A DNA stretch of 64,000 bases from Euleptes europaea (taxonomy: Eukaryota > Chordata > Lepidosauria > Squamata > Sphaerodactylidae): positions 7,323,821 to 7,387,820 of the forward strand of contig NC_079312.1 in NCBI RefSeq assembly GCF_029931775.1. The letters run 5' to 3'. Shown here one piece after another: positions 11,857-33,748 of this stretch. Each line of letters begins with the position of its first letter. Within the stretch, counting starts at the first letter, position 1. The translations under genes were made by a program, and so were the position numbers. Below the pieces are notes generated by a model, which saw only the letters and a program-made list of their open reading frames with translations, was not told where the DNA came from and did not search any database.

Positions 11857-12074
11857 GTTTAACACGTGGTAAAAGGGGAGGACAAATTGATTCCATATAT
11901 AATAAACTATATTCCACTTATTTTAGCTGAGAATCAAAAATGCCTTAACTAATTCCACTTCAACATTTGCAGTTTATGGGCCTGATTTGGCCTAAAAAAG
12001 CTAGACGCTGAATGACCATTACTGTGGCTTCCCCTTCTTCTGACTCATTTAACAAGATTCATCTTTGCTCCTGA

Positions 12075-12202
12075 GTAAACTTCATGATGCCTGGTGTGCC
12101 TGAAGGTCTTGCCACACTGGAAGAATTTGTATGGGAATTCCACTGTGAATGTTTGAATATGAAACAAGGCGACTTTTTAGACGTAAAATTTCTCCCACAT
12201 TT
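12075..12202 (-). pseudogene. Finger remains beyond the stop of gene 2
   Basis: After the stop, the minus strand keeps sequence alike in genes 3, 5 and 6 (a finger-derived Cys stretch with ATTCACAGTGGAATTCCCAT near its end). It is probably the decayed 3' end of a longer finger array, now 3' UTR. Confidence 0.5.
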
Positions 12203-16576
<4,374 letters not shown>

Positions 16577-16929
16577 CTATAAAGGCAAATGCAAGATCTA
16601 TGACCTCCTGCAAAGCCAAGACTGTTTTTTGGACTTACACACAGACATATGACATCTGCATCTGAAGGAGTGAGTTCCGGCTCACAAAAGCTCACACACG
16701 AATCAAGGTTGTTAGGACATAAAAAGCCAGATGGAGCAAGTAAATCGGAGCTTCAGTACAGCATGAATTTGCACTATTCAAGACAGTAAGCAGAAAGGCT
16801 CTATTCTGGTTAATAAAAGTATTGCCGAACTATAAATGAAAGATTCAGAAGCATTCACCAACCAGAGAACACTGAATGTGACCAGGAGTGGGGTGCTAAT
16901 TTACAAAGCAGTTATGAAGATGGAAAGAG

Positions 16930-17520
16930 AGACAAGAAGCATGACAGAGTCCCAGAGGCACTGGATGGCCCAATTCCTGCCGTAGACAACTGGTGATGAT
17001 CCAAGTAGCAGCTGTAGTTGTTCATGGAAACCAGCGGAGCTGTGGAGGAGGCAGAGAAGAGGAAGGAAGAACTAATTTTGAACCTGGCAGGGTCCCACAC
17101 TGTTTATCTGTTTAATTATGATAATGAGATAAATGATTAGTCTTTTTATACAAGAAAGCAAAGCAGCAATCCTTCAGAGCTTTGTGGATGATTTAAGGAG
17201 CCTGAGTTTGGAGAGCTTGCCGACTCCTTAAGAAGAAACTGGAAGGAATTTGCCAGCAAATCTGTGGTTTTCTGGGTGAGTTCTGTAGCTTGGCACACTT
17301 CAGTGGCCTTAGCTAATGCGAGATCTTTTGTTGCTAAAAAGCTGCCTCTGTTACAATCCAGGACACATGGGACAATCCAATTCCTTCTAAAGTATTTTGA
17401 TTTGCAAATGGGTCCCATCTGAGCGCTTTGTAAGTCTATTAGAATACTCCTGTTTGGAGATGCAAACAAAGGTCTATGGAAGGTGATTCCGCACTGGCAA
17501 ATCATAAAGAAAACAATGCA
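16930..17520. other. Duplicated 5' flank of gene 2
   Basis: Matches 5,400-5,560 and 6,720-6,860 upstream of gene 1. No conserved reading frame, RNA gene or repeat was recognised. Confidence 0.4.
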
Positions 17521-17770
17521 GCATAGCCTAAGGTAAAGATAATTCTAAACTTTGTCTTTGCAAAATATTTTTATAAAATGTAATTTGAAATATAATGTCT
17601 TAATTGTTGCATTTTCAGATGGAAGCATTATATAAGGATCTGAGGAAACTCTATACGTGTACCAATATATCCCATTAAGATCCAATTCAGGTACAATACT
17701 GTAATACATCATTCAGAGGTATATACAGTTTCGAAAAATTTGGAGTGCCTTTTAAAATCTGTTTTAAAAG

Positions 17771-18283
17771 AATTTGATTGGTTTTCTGTAATTTTGCTAG
17801 AAAGAAGAATGTTCTGAGGAAGTTAACCTCTATGAAACAAGTGACACCCAGGAGCTTAACACAGAATTAACCTGCTACGCGAAGGAGGCAACTTGCTGCA
17901 CATAATACATGAAGAAGTGTTGTATAAAGGAAAGAAAAAGCAATTTGATTGGTTTTCTGTAATTTTGCTAGAAAGAAGAATGTTCTGAGGAAGTTAACCT
18001 CTATGAAACAAGTGAAACCCAGGAGCTTAACACAGAATTAACCTGCTACGCGAAGGAGGCAACTCGCTGCACATAATACATGAAGAAGTGTTGTATAAAG
18101 GAAAGAAAAAGCAATTTGATTGATTTTCTGTAATTTTGCTAGAAAGAAGAATGTTCTGAGGAAGTTAACCTCTATGAAACAAGTGACGCCCAGGAGCTTA
18201 ACACAGAATTAACCTGCTACGCAAAGGAGGCAACTCGCTGCACATAATACATCAAGAAGTGTTGTATGAAGGAAAGAAAAAGC
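17771..18283. repeat. 171-bp tandem repeat, three near-identical copies
   Basis: Copies start at 17,771, 17,942 and 18,113 and are each 171 bp, beginning AATTTGATTGGTTTTCTG and ending GGAAAGAAAAAGC. Only a few bases differ between copies. Each frame has stops, so it is not a coding repeat. It lies between gene 2 and its putative exon 1. Confidence 0.95.
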
Positions 18284-19280
18284 AACATAGCCTCCATTTA
18301 TTTTGTATTTTGTCTGTATTAAAAGGCGTTAATTTGTAAGACTTGCATTACAAATGTAATATGTACCTTTGTTACTACTGAATTGATAGTCATATATACA
18401 AAGTCTTGAATATAATTGTGAGTCTTGAATATAATTTCATGCCAAAAGTTGGGTACCAGTTGACACATTGTTTGTCCACAGCAATGCCAGGCTGACAGGA
18501 AAGATTACATACAACAAAATGCCACAAGAGACTCGATTCAGCTGGAGTTTGCAGGTGATACGGCAAAACGGGGGTTCGTGGGGGGAGAGAGAGACCTGCA
18601 GATCGATATTCAAGAAAACAGTTTATTCTGGCAGCTGCGACCCAGAGCACTCTACCGAGTAAAAATCTCTGAGCCCCGATCATACTGAGGAAGGGATATT
18701 TATCCAAATTCAAGATATGACAACCCATCCACATTCAGGGTAGGCTGATAACACTCCAGACATCGAGGCGGCAGTGGAGTAATAGTTTCACCCAGTTCTT
18801 GTTATGGTTTACTGTAACCCTCCATGACTCTTACCCCAGTTACTAGCTCACAGACACACAGGGAGATTCTGCCCAGCAACAAGCTATTCCCTGGTTGCCC
18901 TAATACATTTTACAGAAAGGAAAAGAGATTATTACAAATTGCTAAACCAGTGGATCTTCCATAGTCAGGGGAAGTCTACCTGCTGTCACACAGGCAGCAG
19001 CCGAAAGCACAGGAACAAACAGCAGAAGGTGCAGAGACCGGATCCCAGGAAGGGCTCAGCTCTGCCTCCAGGGAAGAGGAGCGGCCAGAGAGCAAGAAGG
19101 AAAACTCTTTGGAAAATTGAGTTCTCTGCTCAGCAATATTATTGCTGCACAATGGAGTCTGGGGGTGAATTCTGCAGGAATCTCTGCAGCACCCCTAACG
19201 CCACCCCCACCCACCCCCGACTACTCCACTCTCAAAGCCAAGGTGGTATTTTGCAAAGGAAATATTATTTTATTGCTTAC

Positions 19281-19460
19281 GTGTTTCTTTAAAAAAACCA
19301 AAAAAAATTCCGCCGGCCTACCCCGCCTCTCGCTCCCCCAACAGCGTCACAAACCACGACCCACGTGGGACAGTGGAACCGGAAGGGCCTCTGGCAAGTC
19401 ACGAGGCCCTCTTGGTCGATGCCTCTCTAGGAACGGTGGCTCTTTCTGTTTAACCCTTAG
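19281..19460 (-). promoter_or_regulatory. Putative non-coding exon 1 and promoter, gene 2
   Basis: Paralogue of the modules at 7.8, 8.9, 23.5 and 48.9 kb. Minus strand ends with donor CAC/GTAAGC, has a GC-rich body, a CCACGTGG E-box (19,361-19,368) and an ETS-like CCGGAAG. It is 2.7 kb upstream of the SCAN exon. Start of transcription not visible. Confidence 0.45.
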
Positions 19461-19461
19461 A

Positions 19462-19975
19462 GTGCGCGTGTGTGTGTGTTCAGGGCCGTCAAGTCGCTTC
19501 CGGCTCAGGGCGACCCTATGAATGAAAGTCTTCCAAAGTGTCCTGTCTTTGACAGCCTTGCTCAGATCTTGCAAATTGAAGGCTGTGGCTTCCTTCATTG
19601 AGTCAACCCATCTCTTGTTGGGTCTTCCTCTTTTCCTGCTGCCCTCCACTTTTCCTAGCATGATTGTCTTTTCCAGGGACTCATAATGTGTCCAAAGTAA
19701 GACAGCCTCAGTTTAGTCATTTTAGCTTCTAGGGTCAGTTCAGGCTTGATTTGATCTAGAACCCACTGATTTGGTTGTTGTTGTTGTGTTTTTTTTTTTG
19801 GCAGTCCAGGGTATCCATAACCCTCTCCTCCAACACCACATTTCAAAGTAATCTATTTTCTTCCTATCAGCTTTCATCACTGTCCAGCTTTCACACCCCT
19901 ACATGGTAAAAGAGAATATAATGGCATGAATTAATCTAGTCTTGGTGGCCAGTGACACATCCTTACACATCCTTA
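19462..19975 (-). mobile_element. RTE/BovB-like LINE 3' end
   Basis: Minus strand encodes the reverse transcriptase tail with KLRLSYFGHIM, LGKVEGSRKRGRPNKRWVDS and KAVKDRTLWKTFIHR, the conserved end of BovB/RTE elements. Stops and a gap near CQ...QQQPN show it is dead. A short GT repeat marks its 3' end. Confidence 0.8.
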
Positions 19976-20379
19976 GATTGACACTCCAAAAGGAAAAAAA
20001 GTGGCAGGGGAGGGAGGGGGGCTCCTTGTTTTTGGCCTTGCCAGAGCGTGCCTCTGTTGACCCGGCAAGTGTCAGGCTTCAGCAAGCCTCACGCCGATTT
20101 CATGCAGCCAGCTTGAGTTCCATCAGGAAGAAAGGGAGCCAATAAATGTTTCGAATAAGTGAATGAATGCAAGTCTTTGGGCGGAGGAAGTGAGATTGGA
20201 CAGCTAGCTGACATGCAGTCTGCAAGAGAGCCCTTTTCTTCCCTTCGGTCCAAAACCTGACCTCTGAATGCCCAAGCCTCCCCACCAATTCAAAGAGGAC
20301 CACAACGTGGAGACGAATTGGTGGAGGGTCTTGCGTCTGTTGCCATAGCCCATGCTGACAGCTCCCAAACCAGTTTCTA

Positions 20380-20600
20380 GCCCAGGGGGTCCCCAACTTT
20401 TTTTGAGCTTGTGGGCACGTTTGAAACTCTGACACAGAATGGTGGGCACAGCAACAAAATGCAGGATTGCCAACCTCCGGGTGGCACCTGGAGATCTCCT
20501 GATATTACATCTGATCTCCAGGTGACCCTGATCAGTTCTTCTTGGGAAAATGGCTGGTTCGGAGGGTGGTCTCTAGGGCACTATATCCCCCCCCCACCCC
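20380..20600 (+). mobile_element. hAT-type fragment followed by AGGGTTGCCA-family fragment
   Basis: First part (GGGGGTCCCCAACTTTTTTT, then GTGGGCACA) is an end of the same hAT-like family as 38,048-38,362. From about 20,463 a copy of the short TIR element begins (GATTGCCAACCTCCGGGTGG). Both are truncated. Confidence 0.55.
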
Positions 20601-20899
20601 GCTGAGCTATTTGTTTAAACTTCTGAATGAAATTAACTAAAATCCAAATCCAGTATGTTTTGAAATTCTGATGCTCTCACTGAACTCTTTTACGAAATAT
20701 TTTTTGTCAAACAAAAAGTACTGAAAATACTTATCGTTATAGAAGAAAAATATGGCACAATGCTGCTTTTGGGGTTACCCTGAGGAGAACATAGGACTTA
20801 TAAAATAATATTGCAAGCAAAACAAGCTATGGGGTTGACAATTGGAATGAGCTGGTGTGGGGCCCTACTGCTCTATCTAAGTTGAAATATACCCAATGC

Positions 20900-21185
20900 T
20901 CTCCCCTAATAATCGCACAGAGGATGTGGAGAGGTTTATGATTTGGCTCGCTTGCTTGAGCAATGTAGAGTATTTCCTATGCATTAGCCGTGCTGCTCCT
21001 TCCCAAGAGGAGACTTTGTTCTGGGTGGAATGACTTGGTTTTGGGTAGGGGAGGTGGTGTCCCTTCCCCCACCCCCAAAGTGCATGAGAGAGTCGGGCTT
21101 CATGGTTTGTGGATCCGGTTCTTCCCTGCCCACACCTTCTTCTTGGCATGTTGTTCTAAAGGTATAACTGAAAGCCTGACATAAT
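20900..21185. repeat. Gene-unit boundary segment (shared with 9.4, 24.06, 49.5 and 62.0 kb)
   Basis: Recurs at 9,370-9,620, 24,050-24,150, 49,500-49,680 and 61,960-62,270. The constant order 'exon 1 module, this segment, finger exon of the next unit' marks it as the join between successive duplicated units. No gene seen in it. Confidence 0.5.
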
Positions 21186-21984
21186 AAATCTTAGGGAAGC
21201 TAAGAAGGTCTATCTCTGTTCAGTGGCTAGTTGGGAGACCTGGGAATCCTAGGTCTGTATGGAGCAGAAGGCTGCTGCAAGTCTGAGCAGACAATACCCA
21301 CCTTAATAGAGCAAGGCTCTGACTCAGTATAAGGTCATTCACATGTCACCTCCCTCATTCAGTATAAATTAACAGTGAGGAAATCAATCATCCAGCTATT
21401 CGAAGTAAACTGCTGTTAACATTTGGCATTGAAAGCCCTTGATACATCAATATTATGTCACACATATGCATTTTACACTACTTTATGGGAATCCTAGTTC
21501 CCCCTCCTCACCTCACTTTAATAATAAGCCCTTCAATTTGTGACTCAATTTGTGGATACTTAAATCTGGGGATTGGAGCCATGAACAGGCAAGACAGATC
21601 TTTATACAAACCTGGAAAAGCCCCAGATTTGCAGAATGATATGAAATTGGGGGGAACCCACAGGGGGGTTAACACACCCAAATAATAAAAGCAGCACCTG
21701 TAGAAACAAATGCTGTCTGTGGACATAGCTAGGCAACTACAACATTATTACCAGTTGTAGCCTTAGAGTCTATCAGGAAAAGACAGGAAGGGAGTAGGGC
21801 CCTTTTCAGGGCTGGTTGGGCTTTTGAGGGAGGCAGCAACCACTGGGAAACCTGATACCATATGACTTCCATAACTCACCCAGGCCCAGCTGCTTGTTAC
21901 TGCTCAACAGCAGCCACCACAAGAAAGCCAGTATGGTGGAGTGGTTGGGATTTCAGACTAGGATATGGGAAATGGAGAGTTATG

Positions 21985-22440
21985 GCCACTGTGGTACATG
22001 CCCTGGTTACTTCTAGATTACCTTACTGCAGTGTGCGCTGTGTGGGGCTGCCCTTGAAAAGTGTTTGAAAACTTCAGTTGGTGCAGAATGCTGCAGCCAG
22101 GATGTTGACTGGACATAGGGACCATATCAATATCTTGTTCCATTTACACTGGCTCCCAATTTGTTTCAGGCATCATTCAAGGTGCCAGTCTTGACCTACA
22201 AAGCCCTTTATGATTTGGGACCAACATACTTGAAGGACTGCCTATGCCCTTAAGAACATACGCACTGCAATCATTTTTGGAGGCCCAGCTTTGGGGTACC
22301 CCTACTTTCTGAAATTAGGTGGGTGGCATCCTGTGTGGGCCTTCTCAATAGTGATGCTAAAACTCTAGAACTTTCTCCTTAGGGAGATTCATCTGTTGTG
22401 GTCTTCTGCCAGTGGATGTATTTTTTTTTTTGCTTGCAAT
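21985..22440 (+). mobile_element. L2-like LINE 3' fragment
   Basis: The translated pattern LVTSRLPYCS...GLPLK, then QLVQNAAAR-type and HWLPICFR-type phrases (with frameshifts) is typical of the end of L2-clade reverse transcriptases. Preceded by a 45-bp SINE head fragment at 21,915. Confidence 0.7.
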
Positions 22441-22515
22441 TCCCTCAGTGATCTACCCTCCTTCCCCCAATCTCTTAACTGTTATTTTTTTATCTTTTGT
22501 GCTTGCTTTAAGCTA

Positions 22516-22618
22516 GGGTTGCCAGACTCCAGGTAGCAGCTAGAGATCTCTTGGGATTACAACTGATCACTTTGGAAGGTGAACTCTATGGCATTATACC
22601 CCACTGAAGTCCCTATTG
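22516..22618. mobile_element. AGGGTTGCCA-family short element, fragment
   Basis: Begins TAGGGTTGCCAGACTCCAGG and ends near CACTGAAGTCCCT. Truncated copy of the family at 6,219 and 49,208. Confidence 0.5.
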
Positions 22619-23013
22619 TAAGGATATAAAAACATGTTAAGGGGGAATTAGATTGTCCCAGGCACCCTGTATTAAAGGAAAAGAGGCAGATTTCTAGAAA
22701 CTTAGGTTAGTGAAGGCCCCTGAACAGGGTGTGTGTGTGGGGAGACGGGGGACTTACAAGTCTTTCGGGGTCACAGCTGCACCACAACAATGCCAGGCTT
22801 CTGGGAAGGATCCCAACAAAAGCAAAGGCCAAAAGAGAATGGGTTTTGCGAGTTTGCAGACAGCAACTAAATGGCCAGAAACAAACAGCAGAATGTGCAA
22901 ATACAGGATTCCAGGAAGAGCTCAGCTCTGCTTCCAGTGAAAACGATCTTCCAGAAGTCAAGCGGGGAACCTCTTCTGAAAATGGAGTCCGCTGGTTAAC
23001 AACGTTAACGAAG

Positions 23014-23316
23014 ATAATTCACAGTGGGTAGCCGTGTTAGTCTGTCTGCAGTAGTAGAAAAGAGCAAGAGTCCAGTAGCACCTTAAAGACTAACAAAAAT
23101 ATTTTCTGGCAGGGGATGAGCTTTCGTGAGCCACAGCTCACTTCTTCAGATACAGCTAGACTGTGAATCCATCTGTCTTTAAGTAGAAGACCGATGGATT
23201 CACATTCTAGCTGTATCTGAAGAAGGGAGCTGTGGCTCACGAAAGCTCATCCCCTGCCAGAAAATATTTTTGTTAGTCTTTAAGGTGCTACTGGACTCTT
23301 GCCCTTTTCTACTACT
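23014..23316. mobile_element. Foldback element, Penelope-like terminal repeat pair
   Basis: A 303-bp near-perfect palindrome: the left half runs from TTCACAGTGGGTAGCC to ATCCATCTGTC, and the right half is its inverse. Flanked by a 13-bp direct repeat AACGTTAACGAAG (23,001-23,013 and 23,317-23,329). The phrases GAGCTGTGGCTCACGAAAG and TTTTTGTTAGTCTTTAAGG are those of widespread reptile repeats; I attribute them to the Penelope-like group by resemblance of form, which is an inference. Confidence 0.75.
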
Positions 23317-23466
23317 AACGTTAACGAAGTATTGCTCTAAACGATAAGGTCTGGCTGGTGAATACTGCAGGACTCTTGAGAGTAACCCAAGCTCGGCCAC
23401 CCCTATGGACTACTCACCGTGGTAAGCAGGGAGATTTTGCAAAGGACCTCTCCTTTTATTGCTTAC

Positions 23467-23600
23467 CTATTTTTTAAGCAACCCTCCAGCACAGGCCCCT
23501 CTTCCTTTCCTCCAACACAGCTGGCAGCTCATCATGCACGGGGGTCACTGTAGGAAGTCACGTTTCCCTCTTTGTCGATGCCTCTCTAGGAGCAGACCCC
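23467..23600 (-). promoter_or_regulatory. Exon-1/promoter module of the orphan unit
   Basis: Paralogue of the exon-1 segments elsewhere, with donor GTAAGC and GTCACGTTT where others have GTCACGTGG. Confidence 0.4.
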
Positions 23601-23639
23601 TTCTACTTAACCCTCCTTAATTTGACTCCTTCCAGGCTT

Positions 23640-23960
23640 TGCCCCAGCGAAGTGTGCATATGCTTATCCAGCCGGTGTCACTTCGATTTAACTGCAAACT
23701 ACGCATGGGAGGTTTGGCCTTGGATTTGCCGCTCTCTAGATGCACCTTTTCCCCATCCTTATTCTCAGAACTCTGCATGGGGGGGCTTATTATTTTTGAG
23801 TTTTTGAGAATGTAGATGGGAAAAAATGTGCATCTAAAGAGTGGCAAATCCAAGGCAAAACCTCCTGTGAGTAAATGGTAGTTTGCAGTTAAATCGAAGT
23901 GACACCGGCCGGATAAGCATATGCACACTCTGCCGGGGCAAAGCCTGGAAGGAGTCAAAA
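23640..23960. repeat. Imperfect inverted repeat around 23,790
   Basis: The sequence TTGCCCCAGCGAAGTGTGCA, then TATGCTTATCC, at 23,637-23,670 returns inverted at 23,907-23,945, and TTTGGCCTTGGATTTGCC (23,713) returns inverted near 23,850. The arms are about 150 bp with a short centre. Flanks carry GACTCCTTCCAGG at the left and its inverse at the right. A hairpin-forming element of unknown family, with no coding potential. Confidence 0.75.
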
Positions 23961-24243
23961 CTAACGTGGAGTCATTGAAGGCAGAGTAAATTCCTGTATA
24001 TATGTCAGAAAATAATACCATCTTCTGTAGCCTTCGAATCCCCTTGGGGGTGTGGTGGGGAAGCTTCTGGCCGGCACACTGCCTTGAGCTACCTACAGTG
24101 TTTCCCAGGCATCTGCCCTAAGAATTGCTTTGAGGATGCGGGGGAGTCCACCTTCCAAAGCAGCCACTTTCTCCAGGTGAACTGATCTCTGTCACCTAGA
24201 GGTCAGTCATAACAGCGAGAGATCTCCAGCCACCACCTGGAGG

Positions 24244-24658
24244 TTTTATTCAAAAAAATGTAAATTCAACTGTAAATTGGTAGTATTCAAAAATCACAGA
24301 TGTAGGCTAACAATTCACTTATATCAATGTTTATAAATATAATTTCCTCAGATTGCACTATTGCTTCATAGCGCCTTTTCAAACAACAAAATTAAATGTA
24401 CAGTATTATATATACAACAAGGCAAAATTCATAAGAAATAAAATTCAACAGAAATTAGCAATTGACTTGGGGCGTCTTTCTTTCTTGAGGTATGTACATA
24501 ACTCAAGAAAGAAAGCCACCACAAGTCAATTGCTAATTTCTGTACATTTAATTTTGTTGTTTGAAAAGGCACTATGAAGCAATAATGCAATCTGAGGAAA
24601 TTATATTTATAAACATTGATATAAGTGAATGGTTAGCCTACATCTGTGATTTTTGAAT
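24244..24658. mobile_element. Foldback element inserted in a short TIR element
   Basis: Arms of about 118 bp (24,283-24,400 and 24,542-24,655) are near-perfect inverses, with a smaller inner hairpin (AGAAATTAGCAATTGACTTG and inverse) and one unmatched stretch of about 45 bp. A 12-bp direct repeat ACCACCTGGAGG flanks it (24,232-24,243 and 24,659-24,670). The host is an AGGGTTGCCA-family copy (about 24,140-24,685). The form is like the 23.0 and 48.4 kb elements but the sequence is different. Confidence 0.75.
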
Positions 24659-24929
24659 ACCACCTGGAGGTTGGCAACTCCTATTGCTGAAGCCGGACAG
24701 CCAAAGCCAGAAGCTTCTTCATAACCTCCATGCAATTCTTAAGGCAGAGTATATGGTACATTTCCAGAGGGCATTTACTATTAGATGCAGCATTTACTCC
24801 ATAATAACCAGCACCCCTTAATTCATTAATTAAACTAACATAGCCTGTTAGTTTATGCATAGGCTTTAGCATGCATCCTCGAGGAGGGGGGAGCAAGGAG
24901 CAGGTCCTCCTTGTTTCCTGGAGGGATTC

Positions 24930-25052
24930 CTTTCAAGGGTTAAATGGGAGGAGTCACCATTCCCAGGGAGGCCTCCAGAAAGAAGGCCACGTGACTTGAT
25001 ACAGTCACTTCCTATTGTGACTGCTTCCGTGGGAGAAGTTAAGCTGCAAGGG
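24930..25052 (+). promoter_or_regulatory. Putative exon 1 and promoter, gene 3
   Basis: Paralogous, inverted, to 57,838-57,960. Contains CACGTG (24,988-24,993) followed by CACTTCCTATTGTGAC (an ETS-like site). The ancestral donor GTAAGC reads ATAAGC here (near 25,150), so the likely donor is the stronger GGG/GTGAGT at 25,053. No TATA box. Confidence 0.5.
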
Positions 25053-25172
25053 GTGAGTTGCGAGTGCAATTTGCTGAAGGGGAGGCAAGGCAGCAACAGG
25101 GTAGTTGCAGAGGATTCCCCCCCCCCCAAAAAAAAACACAAAAACACATAAGCAATAATAAGATTATATTTG

Positions 25173-31687
<6,515 letters not shown>

Positions 31688-32110
31688 TGCTTGGAGTATG
31701 GAAAGAGCTTTTCTCATGATTGTAACCTCTTTGAACATCGACATATTTACACGGGAAAAACCATATAAATGCGGGGAATGTGGAAAGAGCTTTGGTCGGG
31801 CTGAAAATTGTATTGCCCATCGATGAAACCATGGAGGGGAGATACTGTATAAATGCTTGCAGTGTGGAAAGAGTTTTGCTTGGAGTACACAGCTTACTGC
31901 TACCCATCAACAAGTCCGCACTGGGAAGAAATCATATAAACGCTAAAAGTGTATTGGAAAAATTTATGTCTAAAAAGTTACCTTGTTTCATATCCAATAA
32001 TTCACAGTGGAATTCCCATACAAATGCTTCCAGTGTGGCAAGATCTTCAGGCACAAGCCTGGCCTTACCGGGCGTCATGAAGTTCACTCAGGGGACCAAC
32101 CATGAATCTT
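31688..32110 (+). pseudogene. Decayed fingers beyond the stop of gene 3
   Basis: Finger-like phrases ([18 protein letters not shown], then [16 protein letters not shown]) continue in shifted frames with stops, followed by the 3' tail shared with genes 2, 5 and 6. The ancestral array was longer by about three fingers. Confidence 0.7.
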
Positions 32111-32277
32111 GTTAAATGAGTTAGAAGAAGGGGAAGCCATAGTAATGTTCATTCGGCGTCTAGAGCTTTTGGGCCAAATGCATCTTTTATTTTCAGCTAA
32201 AATAAATGGAATATAGTTTATTATAAAGTGGAATTCATTTGTCCTACCCTTTTACCACATGTTAAACCCCTTTTAGA

Positions 32278-32520
32278 GAGCCAGCCTGGTTTAGTGGTTA
32301 AGAGCTGCAGACTCTAATCTGGAGAACTGGGTTTGATTCCCCATTCCTCCACATGCAGCCTGATGGGTGACCTTGGGCCAGTCCCAATTCTATCTGAACT
32401 CTCTCAGCCCATGCAGAAGCAGGCAATGGCAAACCACCTCCTAATGTCTGTTGCCTTAAACACCCTATGGGGTTGCCATAAGTCAGCTGTGACTTGACAG
32501 CACTTTCCACTATCACCACC
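32278..32520 (+). mobile_element. tRNA-derived SINE, shared with gene 2, 5 and 6 flanks
   Basis: Head AGCCTGGTTTAGTGGTTAAG, B-box GGTTTGATTCC, body AGGCAATGGCAAACCACC, tail GGTTGCCATAAGTCAGC. Same site relative to the finger exon as 50,040-50,272, 62,870-63,095 and the split SINE at 10,985-11,856. Confidence 0.85.
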
Positions 32521-32805
32521 CTTGTATCTGTGGGACCACCTCTCTGATACATCCCCCACACTTTGTATTGTTCTCTGATGTCTCATTTCATCACCACAAC
32601 AACCACACTGTGAGCTACTTGAGGCTGAGAGCATGTGCTGTCAACGTCAGCCAGCAACTGTCTGGGACAGATTAGAGTTTGTATCTAGGATTCTTAGGTC
32701 CTAGTCAGACACTCTAACCACTACACATAACAGGCTCTGATAGGTCAGTGTAAAGGTAAGGGCACTCAAAGCAGGGCCTCTAAGGATGGCTTGATTGTTC
32801 AGGTA

Positions 32806-33600
32806 GGTTGGCAGCCATCACCACATCCTGGGGCAGGGAGTTCCACAATTCGGGGTGTTTTATTAGTGGAATGGTGAAAGCTATGTTAATAGTTAAAACG
32901 TTTTAATGTTAATGTTTTATGTTTGTTAGCTGCTTTTATGTTGTTTTAACTGACTTATACCATTTTAATGTTGTAAGTCACCACAAGACCCCTTGGATGA
33001 GTGGCAACTAAAAAATTAATAAACAAATAATTTAGCGTTTTAATCCTACAAGAATACTTAGTTTGTCTCTCAAATGCTACTTGGAGTACATTGTATTCTA
33101 TTTAAAGATTTCTAAAACATACATGAAGGATCAGACTGTTCTAGGATAGTGAAGACTTCTGATGGAGATTTGAATCCTGAAAGTCATAATCCATTTGGAT
33201 TGCTCAAAAGAAGCATATCTCCCCCGACCCACTGAGGACTGAGTGGGCTCATTGTTCTTCAGAGGCACATGATGCTGAGTGCAGGTGAAAGTCCATTGAA
33301 TGCAGGGAAGGGCATAGGGACTCCAGAACAATTTATGAGATGTCTCCTCGAAATCAAGGGCCCAGGGGAGACCGCCAAGGAGAAGTCATTTTGACAAAGC
33401 AGCAACAGGAACTAGGATTGCAAATAATAATAAAAACATAACAATACTAATATTTCGTGCTCTCTTAATATAAGAGAAACAAGTGCTATCCAAAAGGAGT
33501 TCATTTTAGGATGGAAGAAAATGCTGTTTGGGCTTTTTCAAGGAAGGGTGCAATTTTAAAAAAATTCTAGATATTAAGAGTTCTAGATCACCTCAAGCCT
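32806..33600. other. Spacer next to the inverted arm, no gene seen
   Basis: Sequence similarity to the other arm stops at about 32,805. The rest is AT-rich with a piece (CTTTCACCTGCACTCAGCAT-like on the minus strand, about 33,200-33,290) that also occurs near 41,130-41,200. No coding region recognised. Confidence 0.35.
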
Positions 33601-33748
33601 GAACTGTCCCTGGAAACTAAAATGAGGATATCGTTCTTTGGTCACTTTGAGAAGGTAAGAGTCACTGGAAAAGACAATAATGCTAGGAAAAGTTGAAGGC
33701 AGCAGGAAAAGAGGAAGACCCAACCGGAGATGGATTGACCATATAAAG
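33600..33748 (+). mobile_element. RTE/BovB-like LINE 3' fragment, split by a hAT element
   Basis: Encodes the same tail as 19.5 and 27.0 kb (LGKVEGSRKRGRPNRRWIDH); it resumes at 34,457 after the hAT insertion (GAAGCGACAGCCCTGTCAAG). Confidence 0.75.

Larger units (their letters stand above)
21500..23630 (-). pseudogene. Orphan 5' module of a SCAN-KRAB unit
   Basis: Contains, in the usual order, the 5' flank segment (21,540-21,720), the GAGGCAGATTTCTAG segment (22,680) and the exon-1-like segment with donor ATAG/GTAAGC at 23,467, but no SCAN or later exon follows on the minus strand before gene 2's own module. It is best read as the remnant of a unit whose body was lost, or as a distal alternative promoter for gene 2. 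Confidence 0.45.

Noticed and set aside
17771-18283. Alpha-satellite or CRISPR-like array
   Set aside because: The 171-bp period is a coincidence with primate alpha satellite; sequence is unrelated, there are no spacers, and only three copies.
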